The notes beneath the pieces are model-generated. The model saw only the letters and a program-made list of their open reading frames with translations. It was not told where the DNA came from and did no database searches. Positions 1 through 5,217 of a stretch of DNA of 5,217 nucleotides are shown one piece after another; within the stretch, counting starts at the first letter, position 1, and each line of letters starts with the position of its first letter. Source of the DNA: Chitinivibrionia bacterium (GTDB taxonomy: Bacteria > Krumholzibacteriota > Krumholzibacteriia > WVZY01). The position numbers were made by a program, and so were the translations under genes. The stretch is from positions 7,198 through 12,414 of the forward strand of contig JACQXT010000046.1 in the NCBI GenBank assembly GCA_016208665.1, written 5' to 3'.

Positions 1-1
1 C

Positions 2-214
2 TGGGGCGAGCGTTCCGTGCTCGAACGCACGCTCCAGACAATCGAGAAACAGGAATTGTCGCTGTCCCTCCTGCCGGTGTGGCACGCCGTGCGCGATTTC
101 GAAGGACTCCCGCTTCTCTGCGCCATGATGCACGCCAGAGCCCTGGAGAAGAGCGGCCGCCTGCCGTGGACCGAGCAGGAGCTGAAACGGATATTCGAGA
201 AGAAAGATCGGTAG
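2..214 (+). CDS. C-terminal fragment of an unidentified protein (5' end outside window)
   Basis: The frame is open from the left edge (codons begin at base 2) to TAG at 212-214 and gives 70 residues starting WGERSVLERT and ending RIFEKKDR. A GTG codon at 17 lies in this frame, but the reading continues upstream without a stop and I see no convincing ribosome site for the GTG, so a longer gene cut by the window edge is more likely. The tail looks soluble and mostly helical, rich in Glu, Lys and Arg, with a hydrophobic stretch around LPLLCAMM and no motif that I recognise. The stop is one base before the ATG of the next gene, so the two are probably co-transcribed and translationally coupled. 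The function is unknown. Confidence 0.65.
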   Translation, partial: WGERSVLERTLQTIEKQELSLSLLPVWHAVRDFEGLPLLCAMMHARALEKSGRLPWTEQELKRIFEKKDR

Positions 215-215
215 C

Positions 216-1973
216 ATGTTTCTTCCGCTGAAAGACATCAATCCCACCGCTCATGTTCCCGTCGCGACGCTGTCGTTGATCGCGCTGAATGTGCTGGTGT
301 TCATCTACGAACTCGCAATGGGGCCCGAGCTGTCCCGGTTCGTCGCCGCCTTCGGAGTCACCCCCTATGAATTGACGCATGGGGTCGATCTCGTCGGCAG
401 TTACGCCGATCTGCCCATCTCCCACGCGCAAGGACCGCCCCTTCTCCCCTTGACGGTGTTTTCTTCGATGTTCATGCACGGGAGCTTCCTCCATATTTTC
501 GGAAACATGCTGTATCTGTGGATATTCGGAAACAACATCGAAGACATTCTCGGCCCGGTGAAGTTTATCCTGTTCTATCTTGCCTGCGGCGTGGCGGCCA
601 CGTTTGTTCATGTGCTGTCCCAGCCCTCTTCGATCGTGCCGACCATCGGCGCCAGCGGGGCCGTCGCGGGAGTCCTGGGAGCGTACCTGCTCATGTACCC
701 GCGTGCGTACGTGTTGACGCTGGTGTTCGTATTCGTATTCATCCGCTTCGTCGCCCTCCCGGCCTCGTTCGTGCTCGTCCTCTGGTTCGTCGTCCAGGCA
801 TTCAGCGGCTTCACATCGCTCGGCGACGGAGTCGCATCGGGCGGGGTGGCCTGGTTCGCTCACATCGGCGGCTTTCTGGCGGGCATGCTGCTCATCAAGG
901 TGTTGGCGAGCAGGACGATGCTCCGGCAGGTGGTGATGGAACCGCTCGTCGAACGGCTGTTCATCGACAGCGACTCGCAGTCGTCGCGCATGGCCGCAGC
1001 GGTCATCGCGCGATATCCCGAAGCCGCCGTCGTGCAGTGCGGCGAAGATGGGGCGCAGTTCGACGCGCGGAGCGCCGGCCCAGTACCGGAACGCTCGCTC
1101 TTCATCGCGCGCAACCGGGGAAGATTCATACGCCCCTTTCCCCTCCATCCCTGGCATCGCCGGGATGGGACCGGCGGGTGCGATTATAACCTGCTGCTCG
1201 GATTCAATTGCAGCGCGGCCTGTTCCTACTGCTTCACACAGGCCTACTTCGAACACCGCTGCCCGACGCTGTTTTCCAACACGGACGACATGCGCGACGA
1301 TCTGAGGTCGTTTCTCGACCGCCGTCCGGATGCACGGGTATCGACGGGGGAATTCATGGACAGTCTCTGCCTCGACGAAGTCACCGGGACCACGGAGCGG
1401 ATTCTCGAGCTTGTGCGCTCCTTTCCTCTGTGCGCGCTCGAATTGCGAACGAAAAGCTGCGCAGTCGATCACATGCCGCCCGCCGGCCATCCCAACGCAA
1501 TCGCCGCGTGGTCGATCAATCCTTCCCGCACCATCCTCGATACGGAGGAGAGAACGGCCGGCTTTCGCGAACGCCTCGAAGCCGCGGGCAAGCTCCGCGC
1601 GAAGGGATACCGCATCGCGCTCAGGATCGATCCCATCATCATGAACGAAACATATCTGGACGCGTATGCGGCTCTCGCCGATGCGATCGAGGAGGAGCTG
1701 CCCTGGCGCCATGTCTCGGAAGTATTTCTGGGGTCGGTCCGCTTCGATAAGCGCATGCTCGGTCTTCTCGCGGCCGCAGGCGGACGGAGCGCGCTATTGA
1801 ATACGCAGCTCATCTTGTGTCCCGACGGGAAATACCGCCCGCACAAGTTCGCGCGTGTCGCCATGTACAGACGTCTCGTAGCAGCCATTGCACGGCATGC
1901 GCCCGGCATTCCGATCCGACTCTCGATGGAACCGTCCTATGTGCACGACGCCGTTTTCGCCGAGCATAAATAG
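216..1973 (+). CDS. Rhomboid intramembrane serine protease fused to an SPL-like radical SAM domain
   Basis: A 585-residue two-domain protein. Residues 1-232 are a rhomboid protease with six predicted helices (about 14-34, 90-108, 114-134, 144-162, 165-196, 208-230). The helix-2 motif HGSFLHIFGN contains H93 and N97. The catalytic serine is S147 in GASGAVAG, and the partner histidine is H216 in WFAHIGGF, so it should be active against membrane substrates. Residues 241-585 match spore photoproduct lyase-like proteins along the full length of a stand-alone enzyme (about 340 aa). The radical-SAM cluster motif is C332-X3-C336-X2-C339, followed by GEFMDSL (378-384), AWSINP (431-436), RIDPI (470-474), PDGKYR (536-541) and a terminal RLSMEPSYV (568-576). 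In six-helix rhomboids both termini are cytoplasmic, which suits an Fe-S enzyme on the C-terminus. The ATG at 216 gives the usual rhomboid N-terminus (FLPLKDINP), but its ribosome site is weak, so coupling to the preceding gene is likely. The substrate of either half is unknown. The domain calls are firm; that the join is natural is less certain. Confidence 0.88.
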   Translation: MFLPLKDINPTAHVPVATLSLIALNVLVFIYELAMGPELSRFVAAFGVTPYELTHGVDLVGSYADLPISHAQGPPLLPLTVFSSMFMHGSFLHIFGNMLYLWIFGNNIEDILGPVKFILFYLACGVAATFVHVLSQPSSIVPTIGASGAVAGVLGAYLLMYPRAYVLTLVFVFVFIRFVALPASFVLVLWFVVQAFSGFTSLGDGVASGGVAWFAHIGGFLAGMLLIKVLASRTMLRQVVMEPLVERLFIDSDSQSSRMAAAVIARYPEAAVVQCGEDGAQFDARSAGPVPERSLFIARNRGRFIRPFPLHPWHRRDGTGGCDYNLLLGFNCSAACSYCFTQAYFEHRCPTLFSNTDDMRDDLRSFLDRRPDARVSTGEFMDSLCLDEVTGTTERILELVRSFPLCALELRTKSCAVDHMPPAGHPNAIAAWSINPSRTILDTEERTAGFRERLEAAGKLRAKGYRIALRIDPIIMNETYLDAYAALADAIEEELPWRHVSEVFLGSVRFDKRMLGLLAAAGGRSALLNTQLILCPDGKYRPHKFARVAMYRRLVAAIARHAPGIPIRLSMEPSYVHDAVFAEHK

Positions 1974-2002
1974 CGCGGGTTGCGCCGATGGGGCCCCCGT
2001 TT

Positions 2003-2018
2003 CGCGCAAGCAAGCGCG
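2003..2018. terminator. Small GC hairpin between convergent genes, possible weak terminator
   Basis: The 59-bp gap between the two convergent genes (1974-2032) contains the inverted repeat CGCGC-aagcaa-GCGCG: a 5-bp stem and a 6-base loop. It is followed by a second short GGCC/GGCC pairing at 2018-2031. There is no T-tract on either strand, so this is not a canonical intrinsic terminator. Its position between converging stop codons is the main reason to list it. Confidence 0.22.
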
Positions 2019-2032
2019 GCCTGCAACGGCCG

Positions 2033-2716
2033 TCACTCCTGATCGCTGCCCGTATTCATGAAGGAAAAACCGGGAATGCCCGACTGGCCGGGCGGCCGGA
2101 CTGCGCCGTTCAGATGATGGATATCGCCGAGGAGTTCTATGCGCGGCTTCCCGAGAGGAAAGAGTATCTTGGTGATCGAACCGTTCCGGATCTTGAATCG
2201 CCACAGGTCGTCGAGTTTCATTCCCAGGAGACTCGTCAGGTAGGAGCAGATCACGCCTCCGTGGGTGAACACGACCGCGGTCTCGCGCGCATGCTCGGCG
2301 CGCAACCGCTCCATTTCACGCGCGATGCGCCTCCGGAAGGCGCGCAGCGTTTCTCCCCCTTCTATTCGCACCTTGGAAGGCCGGTGAAACCAGAGATCCA
2401 CTTGATCGGGCGAATCCTTCTTGAGGTCCGCCGCCTTGACGCCTTCCCAGACGCCCAGGCGGATTTCCCTGAGCGAGTCCGTCTTCTCGACCGGGACGGG
2501 GCTTTCGAAACAGCCGAGGGCTATGGAACACGTATCGAAGGCCCTGACGGCCGAACTCGTCGCGGCGAACTGGATCGGGTGCTTCGCCAGCTCCAGGCCG
2601 ACATAGCGAGCCTGCTCCCTGCCGAGCTCGGTCAGCCCCGAATCCAGATACCCCTGGATTCTCCCTTGCTCATTCCATTCCGATTCCCCATGGCGGACGA
2701 GGTACAATATCCGCAT
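2033..2716 (-). CDS. Histidine phosphatase family protein (phosphoglycerate mutase-like)
   Basis: A 227-residue protein of the branch-2 histidine phosphatase superfamily (PhoE, CobC and GpmB-like). The catalytic set is complete: RHGE at 8-11 with phospho-acceptor H9, R58 in SSAVRAFDT, E84 in LREIRLGVWEG as the likely proton donor, and H152 in FTHGGVI. The GGETLRAFRRRI block (120-131) is typical of phosphatases in this family rather than glycolytic mutases, so hydrolysis of a small phosphate ester is expected, in the cytoplasm. The substrate cannot be read from sequence, so no symbol is given. The start is set at the ATG beginning MRILYLVRHGE, because a GGAGG lies 7 bases upstream and the frame further up crosses the predicted promoter. 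The last 25 or so residues (after DIHHLN) are a Gly/Pro-rich tail beyond the catalytic fold. The gene stands alone and converges on the rhomboid fusion gene. Confidence 0.92.
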   Translation of the reverse strand: MRILYLVRHGESEWNEQGRIQGYLDSGLTELGREQARYVGLELAKHPIQFAATSSAVRAFDTCSIALGCFESPVPVEKTDSLREIRLGVWEGVKAADLKKDSPDQVDLWFHRPSKVRIEGGETLRAFRRRIAREMERLRAEHARETAVVFTHGGVICSYLTSLLGMKLDDLWRFKIRNGSITKILFPLGKPRIELLGDIHHLNGAVRPPGQSGIPGFSFMNTGSDQE

Positions 2717-2723
2717 AGCGCTG

Positions 2724-2728
2724 CCTCC
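2724..2728 (-). promoter_or_regulatory. Ribosome binding site of the histidine phosphatase
   Basis: Read on the minus strand this is GGAGG, separated by 7 bases from the ATG at 2716. It decides the start: an in-frame ATG at 2788 would add 24 basic residues in front of the RHGE fold, and that extension overlaps the predicted -10 and -35 elements. Confidence 0.8.
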
Positions 2729-2759
2729 GGTAAAACGGTTCGTTCGACTCCGCCGGGTA

Positions 2760-2788
2760 ATAATAATGAAACGGGGCCGGAGGGGCAA
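2760..2788 (-). promoter_or_regulatory. Predicted sigma70-type promoter for the histidine phosphatase
   Basis: Read on the minus strand, TTGCCC at 2788-2783 (4 of 6 against the -35 consensus) is followed after exactly 17 bases by TATTAT at 2765-2760 (5 of 6 against the -10 consensus). Transcription would start near 2753 and leave a leader of about 36 bases before the ATG, containing the GGAGG. The call rests on pattern matching only, but the AT-rich -10 stands out from the surrounding GC-rich DNA. Confidence 0.5.
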
Positions 2789-2805
2789 AAGAAATCACGA
2801 GAGTA

Positions 2806-2829
2806 AGAAATCCGCCGTTCGCGGTTTCT
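2806..2829. promoter_or_regulatory. Imperfect dyad between two divergent promoters, candidate operator
   Basis: AGAAA-t-CCGC-cgttc-GCGG-TTTCT is a 9-bp inverted repeat with one unpaired T and a 5-base centre. It lies 18 bases behind the phosphatase -35 and 16 bases before the CBS-gene -35. That position would suit a regulator controlling both directions. No regulator gene is in the window, and a dyad of this size can occur by chance. Confidence 0.25.
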
Positions 2830-2845
2830 CAACCATGCTTTCCGC

Positions 2846-2874
2846 TTTACCGCCGCGCGCTCCAGGACTATATT
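2846..2874 (+). promoter_or_regulatory. Predicted sigma70-type promoter for the CBS-domain gene
   Basis: TTTACC at 2846-2851 (4 of 6 against the -35 consensus) and TATATT at 2869-2874 (5 of 6 against the -10) are separated by 17 bases. The expected start near 2881 gives a purine- and A-rich leader of about 32 bases that ends in the AAAGGA ribosome site. The promoter may also serve the downstream barrel and YwiC-like genes if no terminator intervenes. Confidence 0.55.
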
Positions 2875-2900
2875 TCTCCTGAAAAAGAAAAATTTCACCG

Positions 2901-2906
2901 AAAGGA
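2901..2906 (+). promoter_or_regulatory. Ribosome binding site of the CBS-domain gene
   Basis: AAAGGA sits 6 bases before the ATG at 2913 and supports that start. Confidence 0.65.
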
Positions 2907-2912
2907 TGTTCC

Positions 2913-3347
2913 ATGAGAACCGTTGCGCATATCCTTAAAGCGAAAGGGAACCTCATCTATTCGACCGCGCCTGAATCGACGGTGTACGACGCGCTCAGGT
3001 TGATGGCGGAGAAAGACGTTGGAGCCCTGCTGGTCATGAACGGCGATTCCGTCGGCGGTATTTTTTCCGAGCGCGATTACGCGCGGAAGGTGATTCTCAA
3101 GGGAAAAACATCGAAAGACACGCTGGTCAGGGAAATCATGTCGGAGAAGGTACTCTACGTGACTCCCGAGCAATCGCTCGAAGAATGCATGGCGATCATG
3201 ACCGAGAAGCACATCAGGCACTTCCCCGTCATGGACGGAGGGAAACCGGCGGGGTTCATCTCCATCGGCGACGTCGTCAAAGGCGTCATATCGCAGCAGC
3301 AGTTCGTCATCGAACAGCTGCAGAAATACATAACGGGGGCCCGTTAG
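2913..3347 (+). CDS. Stand-alone tandem CBS-domain protein
   Basis: A 144-residue cytoplasmic protein made only of a CBS pair (Bateman module), at the usual full length of this small-protein class. Repeat 1 spans about residues 7-63 and repeat 2 about 71-128. Each ends in the ribose-phosphate-binding signature G-h-x-S-x-x-D: GIFSERD (49-55) and GFISIGD (114-120). Both sites therefore look able to bind an adenine nucleotide (AMP, ADP, ATP or SAM in known members). A short helical tail (129-144) follows. No enzyme or channel domain is attached, so it probably acts as a sensor or partner protein whose target is unknown. It starts a plus-strand run with its own predicted promoter and is divergent from the phosphatase gene. 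The family assignment is secure; the physiological role is not. Confidence 0.93.
   Translation: MRTVAHILKAKGNLIYSTAPESTVYDALRLMAEKDVGALLVMNGDSVGGIFSERDYARKVILKGKTSKDTLVREIMSEKVLYVTPEQSLEECMAIMTEKHIRHFPVMDGGKPAGFISIGDVVKGVISQQQFVIEQLQKYITGAR
3331..3346 (+). terminator. Inverted repeat overlapping the CBS stop codon, possible terminator
   Basis: TAACGGG-gg-CCCGTTA is a perfect 7-bp inverted repeat whose right arm includes the first two bases of the TAG stop (3345-3347). A TTTT run follows at 3353-3356, seven bases beyond the stem. A two-base loop is too tight, so the real stem would be 5-6 bp. The T-run is short and displaced, so any termination is likely partial. Confidence 0.3.
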
Positions 3348-3356
3348 GTCGCTTTT

Positions 3357-3391
3357 CCCGGGGGCCGCACGCGTCGAGGCCCCGGCCCGGG
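3357..3391 (+). other. Very GC-rich stem-loop in the leader of the barrel gene
   Basis: The 92-base gap between the CBS gene and the barrel gene (3348-3439) can fold strongly. CCCGGG at 3357-3362 pairs with CCCGGG at 3386-3391, and GGCC at 3363-3366 pairs with GGCC at 3378-3381, leaving a 4-base bulge on one side and an 11-base loop. There is no T-tract after it, so it could be a processing or stability element, a Rho-type boundary or a chance product of GC richness. I see no convincing sigma70 promoter between it and the barrel gene. Confidence 0.3.
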
Positions 3392-3426
3392 TCGGGTCTT
3401 GCGCTTCCCGTCCCATTTCGATTGCC

Positions 3427-3433
3427 AAGGGGG
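3427..3433 (+). promoter_or_regulatory. Ribosome binding site of the barrel-protein gene
   Basis: AAGGGGG lies 6 bases before the ATG at 3440. It fixes the start directly ahead of a signal peptide and rules out the much longer in-frame reading from 3185, which overlaps the CBS gene. Confidence 0.7.
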
Positions 3434-3439
3434 ATTCGA

Positions 3440-4303
3440 ATGAGAGTATCTTTCATCGTGTCCGCGGTTCTGCTCCTAGGCGCCCTGCCGTTTGCCCGTG
3501 CGCAGGCCGAACCATGGAAACTCGGCATGGACGCGAGCGTCATGCTGAGCCAGAGCGCATATACGAACAATTGGATCGGCGGCGAGGCCGGGGCGATAAC
3601 GTGGGTGAGCAACCTCAATTCGACGGCCGAGAAGCAGATCTTTTCGAAGGTGTTCAACAAGAACACGCTGAAGCTCGCCTTCGGACAGACCCACAAGCAG
3701 GACAAGATCACCAAGGATTGGAGCCGCCCCGAGAAATCCACCGACCTCATAGACTTCGAGTCGACGTTCCGCTTCACGCTGGGAAGCTTCGTCGAACCGA
3801 TCGTCGCGTTCCGCGCTCTCTCTCAGTTCCTGGATTACGGCGCGAATATGGAGAAGAAATATATCAATCCAACCATTCTTACGGAAACGGCCGGTATCGC
3901 CAAGGTGTTCATCAAGGAAGAGAAACGCGAATTCATGACGCGCCTGGGTGCGGGCGTTCGCCAGGAGATCGATCAGAAACGCGATCCCCGCGTGGAGCAC
4001 AAGGCGGGCCTCGAGCTGGTCGGCGATTTCAAGACCCCTCTCCTCGGCGACCGGATCGATTACACGAGCAAGCTGACCGTATTCCAGGGGTTTTACTACT
4101 CGGAAGCGGATCGGATCAAAGGATTGCCGGGAGCCAACGACTGGAAATCGCCCGATGTCAACTGGGAGAACATATTCACCGCGAGCATCACCAAGTATCT
4201 CATGGTGAATCTCTACACGCAGTTTCTCTACAACAAGCAGATCGACAAGGCGGGCCGCTTCAAGGAAACCCTGTCGCTCGGCCTCACGTTCAAGTTGATA
4301 TAG
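3440..4303 (+). CDS. Exported DUF3078-like protein, predicted outer-membrane beta-barrel
   Basis: A 287-residue protein with a clear signal peptide: Arg at position 2, hydrophobic core at about 4-18, and likely cleavage after ARA or AQA at 21-23. The mature part has no long hydrophobic helix. It is a run of short alternating strands with aromatic and polar residues, as in outer-membrane barrels, for example LKLAFGQTHKQ, FRFTLGSFVEPIVAFRAL, DYTSKLTVFQGFYY and LMVNLYTQFLYN. The early NNWIGGE (43-49) followed by repeated barrel-like strands resembles DUF3078 proteins, which carry a similar W-x-GGE block; this comes from memory of the family and was not searched. The last strand, LSLGLTFKLI, ends in Ile instead of the Phe common at barrel C-termini. 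The function of the family is not known to me. The YwiC-like gene follows after 47 bases, so co-transcription is plausible. Confidence 0.72.
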   Translation: MRVSFIVSAVLLLGALPFARAQAEPWKLGMDASVMLSQSAYTNNWIGGEAGAITWVSNLNSTAEKQIFSKVFNKNTLKLAFGQTHKQDKITKDWSRPEKSTDLIDFESTFRFTLGSFVEPIVAFRALSQFLDYGANMEKKYINPTILTETAGIAKVFIKEEKREFMTRLGAGVRQEIDQKRDPRVEHKAGLELVGDFKTPLLGDRIDYTSKLTVFQGFYYSEADRIKGLPGANDWKSPDVNWENIFTASITKYLMVNLYTQFLYNKQIDKAGRFKETLSLGLTFKLI

Positions 4304-4350
4304 CTTCAAACGGGCGGGACGCAATCGGATCCGCGGAAGAGTCCACGATC

Positions 4351-5151
4351 ATGGTCCATCAGCACTCCCCAGGCACAAAGGTGCGTCCTCCAATCCCGCG
4401 GGAGCACGGAGCGTGGGGAATTCTGTGCGGGGCATTCCTGTCCGCCGCGGCCCGCACGGGCGACATAACGCCCGGCATGCTTGCGTTTCTTGCGGCGCTC
4501 GTGAGCTTCTACTTCTCGCGGCACGCGTTCCTGGCGGCGTTCGGAAAACGTCCCGTCCCCGGCGCGAAGGCGTGGTTCGCAGGATTCGCGCTGGCGGGGC
4601 TTGCCTGCCTCGTCGGCGCGGCCGAAATCGCCCGCTTCCGCCCTCTCCTCCTCTGGTGCATGCTTTGGCCACCCTTCTTCGCGGCGGAATGGATTCTCAT
4701 CAAGGCGCACCGGCAGCAGACCCTCATCGCGCAGATTATCGGCACGGCGGGGCTGACGCTCGCCGCTCCTTTATCGTATGCGGTCCACAGCGCAGGCATG
4801 GTCCCGGACGCGCTCTTTCTCTGGTTCTTGAATATGGCGTTTTTCACGGGCCTCATACTGTTCGTTCGCTATCAAATCGCGCGGACGGGTGCGCGGGCCG
4901 CCCAGGATGGCGGGCGCAATCCGTATATGCTTGCACTTCTCCTTTATAACGCCGTCCTTGCCGTTGCCTTCTCGATCCTTGCTGTTGTTTCGAGCAAGAA
5001 TGCAGGCGCGGGCATCGTGTTCCTGCCGTCGATTCTCCAGGCCTCGGCGGCCGCCGCCGGCATGCTGAAGATCCGCACCATCCGCCGCCTCGGATGGCTG
5101 CAGATGGCGCATACGGTGGTGTTCGTGGTCTTGCTGGGCTTGTCGAAATAA
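4351..5151 (+). CDS. YwiC-like integral membrane protein
   Basis: A 266-residue inner-membrane protein with about eight hydrophobic segments (roughly 24-36, 42-55, 73-92, 97-114, 125-145, 151-173, 192-214, 221-238, with a last one at 252-264). The N-terminal REHGAW motif (17-22) is the hallmark of the YwiC-like family, and the charged loop FVRYQIARTG (171-180) and the C-terminal RRLGWLQMAHTVVF also fit my memory of it. The biochemical role of the family is not established; no active-site call is made. The ATG at 4351 is chosen because GGAAGAG lies 9 bases upstream and the family motif follows about 16 residues later. The same frame is open far upstream, but only as an out-of-frame reading of the barrel gene. 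A GTG at 4381 is a possible shorter start with no visible ribosome site. The gene sits between the barrel gene and a probable further gene. Confidence 0.82.
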   Translation: MVHQHSPGTKVRPPIPREHGAWGILCGAFLSAAARTGDITPGMLAFLAALVSFYFSRHAFLAAFGKRPVPGAKAWFAGFALAGLACLVGAAEIARFRPLLLWCMLWPPFFAAEWILIKAHRQQTLIAQIIGTAGLTLAAPLSYAVHSAGMVPDALFLWFLNMAFFTGLILFVRYQIARTGARAAQDGGRNPYMLALLLYNAVLAVAFSILAVVSSKNAGAGIVFLPSILQASAAAAGMLKIRTIRRLGWLQMAHTVVFVVLLGLSK

Positions 5152-5153
5152 CT

Positions 5154-5157
5154 GGAG
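5154..5157 (+). promoter_or_regulatory. Ribosome binding site for a gene starting at 5166
   Basis: GGAG sits 8 bases before the ATG at 5166 and only 3 bases before the earlier out-of-frame ATG at 5161. The spacing favours 5166. Confidence 0.45.
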
Positions 5158-5165
5158 CAGATGAA

Positions 5166-5217
5166 ATGCGGCTTCCCGGGTTCAAGCCTCCGCACATCCC
5201 TTACCCACTCGATCACT
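5166..5217 (+). CDS. N-terminus of an unidentified protein (3' end outside window)
   Basis: From the ATG at 5166 the frame is open to the window edge and reads MRLPGFKPPHIPYPLDH, 17 residues. It begins 14 bases after the stop of the YwiC-like gene and has a GGAG at good distance, the pattern expected of the next gene in an operon. The peptide is proline-rich and looks like natural protein, but it is too short to assign to a family. The alternative ATG at 5161 gives a less protein-like peptide and has a poor ribosome-site distance. Confidence 0.45.
   Translation, partial: MRLPGFKPPHIPYPLDH

Noticed and set aside
518..1189. A 223-codon plus-strand frame inside the rhomboid region
   Set aside because: Arg/His/Gly-rich shadow of the rhomboid frame, with no recognisable domain.
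1988..2806. A 272-codon plus-strand open frame opposite the histidine phosphatase
   Set aside because: It is the antisense reading of a gene with a complete catalytic set, GGAGG ribosome site and promoter; its translation shows no family features and no good ribosome site.
3185..3439. A longer N-terminus for the barrel protein, starting inside the CBS gene
   Set aside because: It would bury the signal peptide behind 85 basic residues; AAGGGGG before the ATG at 3440 sets the real start.
3476..4324. A 282-codon minus-strand open frame opposite the barrel gene
   Set aside because: High-GC genes often leave long antisense frames open. The plus-strand reading has a signal peptide, beta-strand pattern and ribosome site, while the minus reading is an Arg/Leu/Glu-rich shadow.
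3514..4350. A 279-codon upstream extension of the YwiC-like protein
   Set aside because: It is the barrel gene read one frame off, giving an Arg/Gly/Pro/His-rich nonsense sequence. The family motif begins after the ATG at 4351, which has its own ribosome site.
5176..5199. A GGGTTCAAGCC segment resembling a tRNA T-arm
   Set aside because: The T-stem has a mismatch, and no matching acceptor strand, anticodon arm or D-arm is found in the preceding 60 bases, which are the end of the YwiC-like gene.
4944..5216. A 90-codon minus-strand frame entering from the right edge
   Set aside because: Most of it is antisense to the YwiC-like gene and shows no domain. A convergent gene ending just inside the edge cannot be excluded but is not supported.
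5161..5217. ATG at 5161 as the start of the last gene
   Set aside because: Only 3 bases separate it from the GGAG, and its peptide (MKCGFPGSSLRTSLTHSIT) is less protein-like than the one from 5166.

Overview
The window reads as an ordinary chromosomal stretch of a high-GC, diderm (outer-membrane-bearing) bacterium. The codons are GC-rich at third positions, Shine-Dalgarno sites are purine-rich, and there is an exported protein that looks like an outer-membrane beta-barrel of the DUF3078 type, a family I know mainly from Bacteroidota and relatives. The lineage is not resolved from sequence; a GC-rich member of the FCB group or a neighbouring candidate phylum is my best guess. No mobile element, CRISPR array, rRNA or tRNA was seen.

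Layout. A truncated plus-strand gene (2-214) ends one base before a 585-codon gene (216-1973). That gene is the most notable object in the window: an apparently intact six-helix rhomboid intramembrane serine protease joined in frame to a complete radical-SAM domain of the spore photoproduct lyase (SPL)-like family (COG1533-type). A minus-strand histidine phosphatase (2033-2716) converges on it. A 196-bp divergent intergenic region (2717-2912) with good sigma70-like promoters on both strands separates the phosphatase from a plus-strand run: a two-CBS-domain nucleotide-sensor protein (2913-3347), a signal-peptide-bearing barrel protein (3440-4303), a YwiC-like multi-helix membrane protein (4351-5151), and probably the first 17 codons of a further gene (5166 to the edge).

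How the genes relate. The phosphatase, CBS protein, barrel protein and YwiC-like protein show no evident shared pathway. The barrel and YwiC-like genes are closely spaced and may be co-transcribed. The rhomboid-SPL protein would place an iron-sulfur radical enzyme on the cytoplasmic face of the inner membrane, physically tied to an intramembrane protease. Its SPL half keeps the CX3CX2C cluster motif but lacks the cysteine that acts as hydrogen donor in Bacillus SplB, so classical spore-photoproduct repair is unlikely. The junction carries a TGATG signature in a shifted frame, so the fusion may have come from two overlapping genes, or could reflect a single-base sequence error. That should be settled before anything is built on it.
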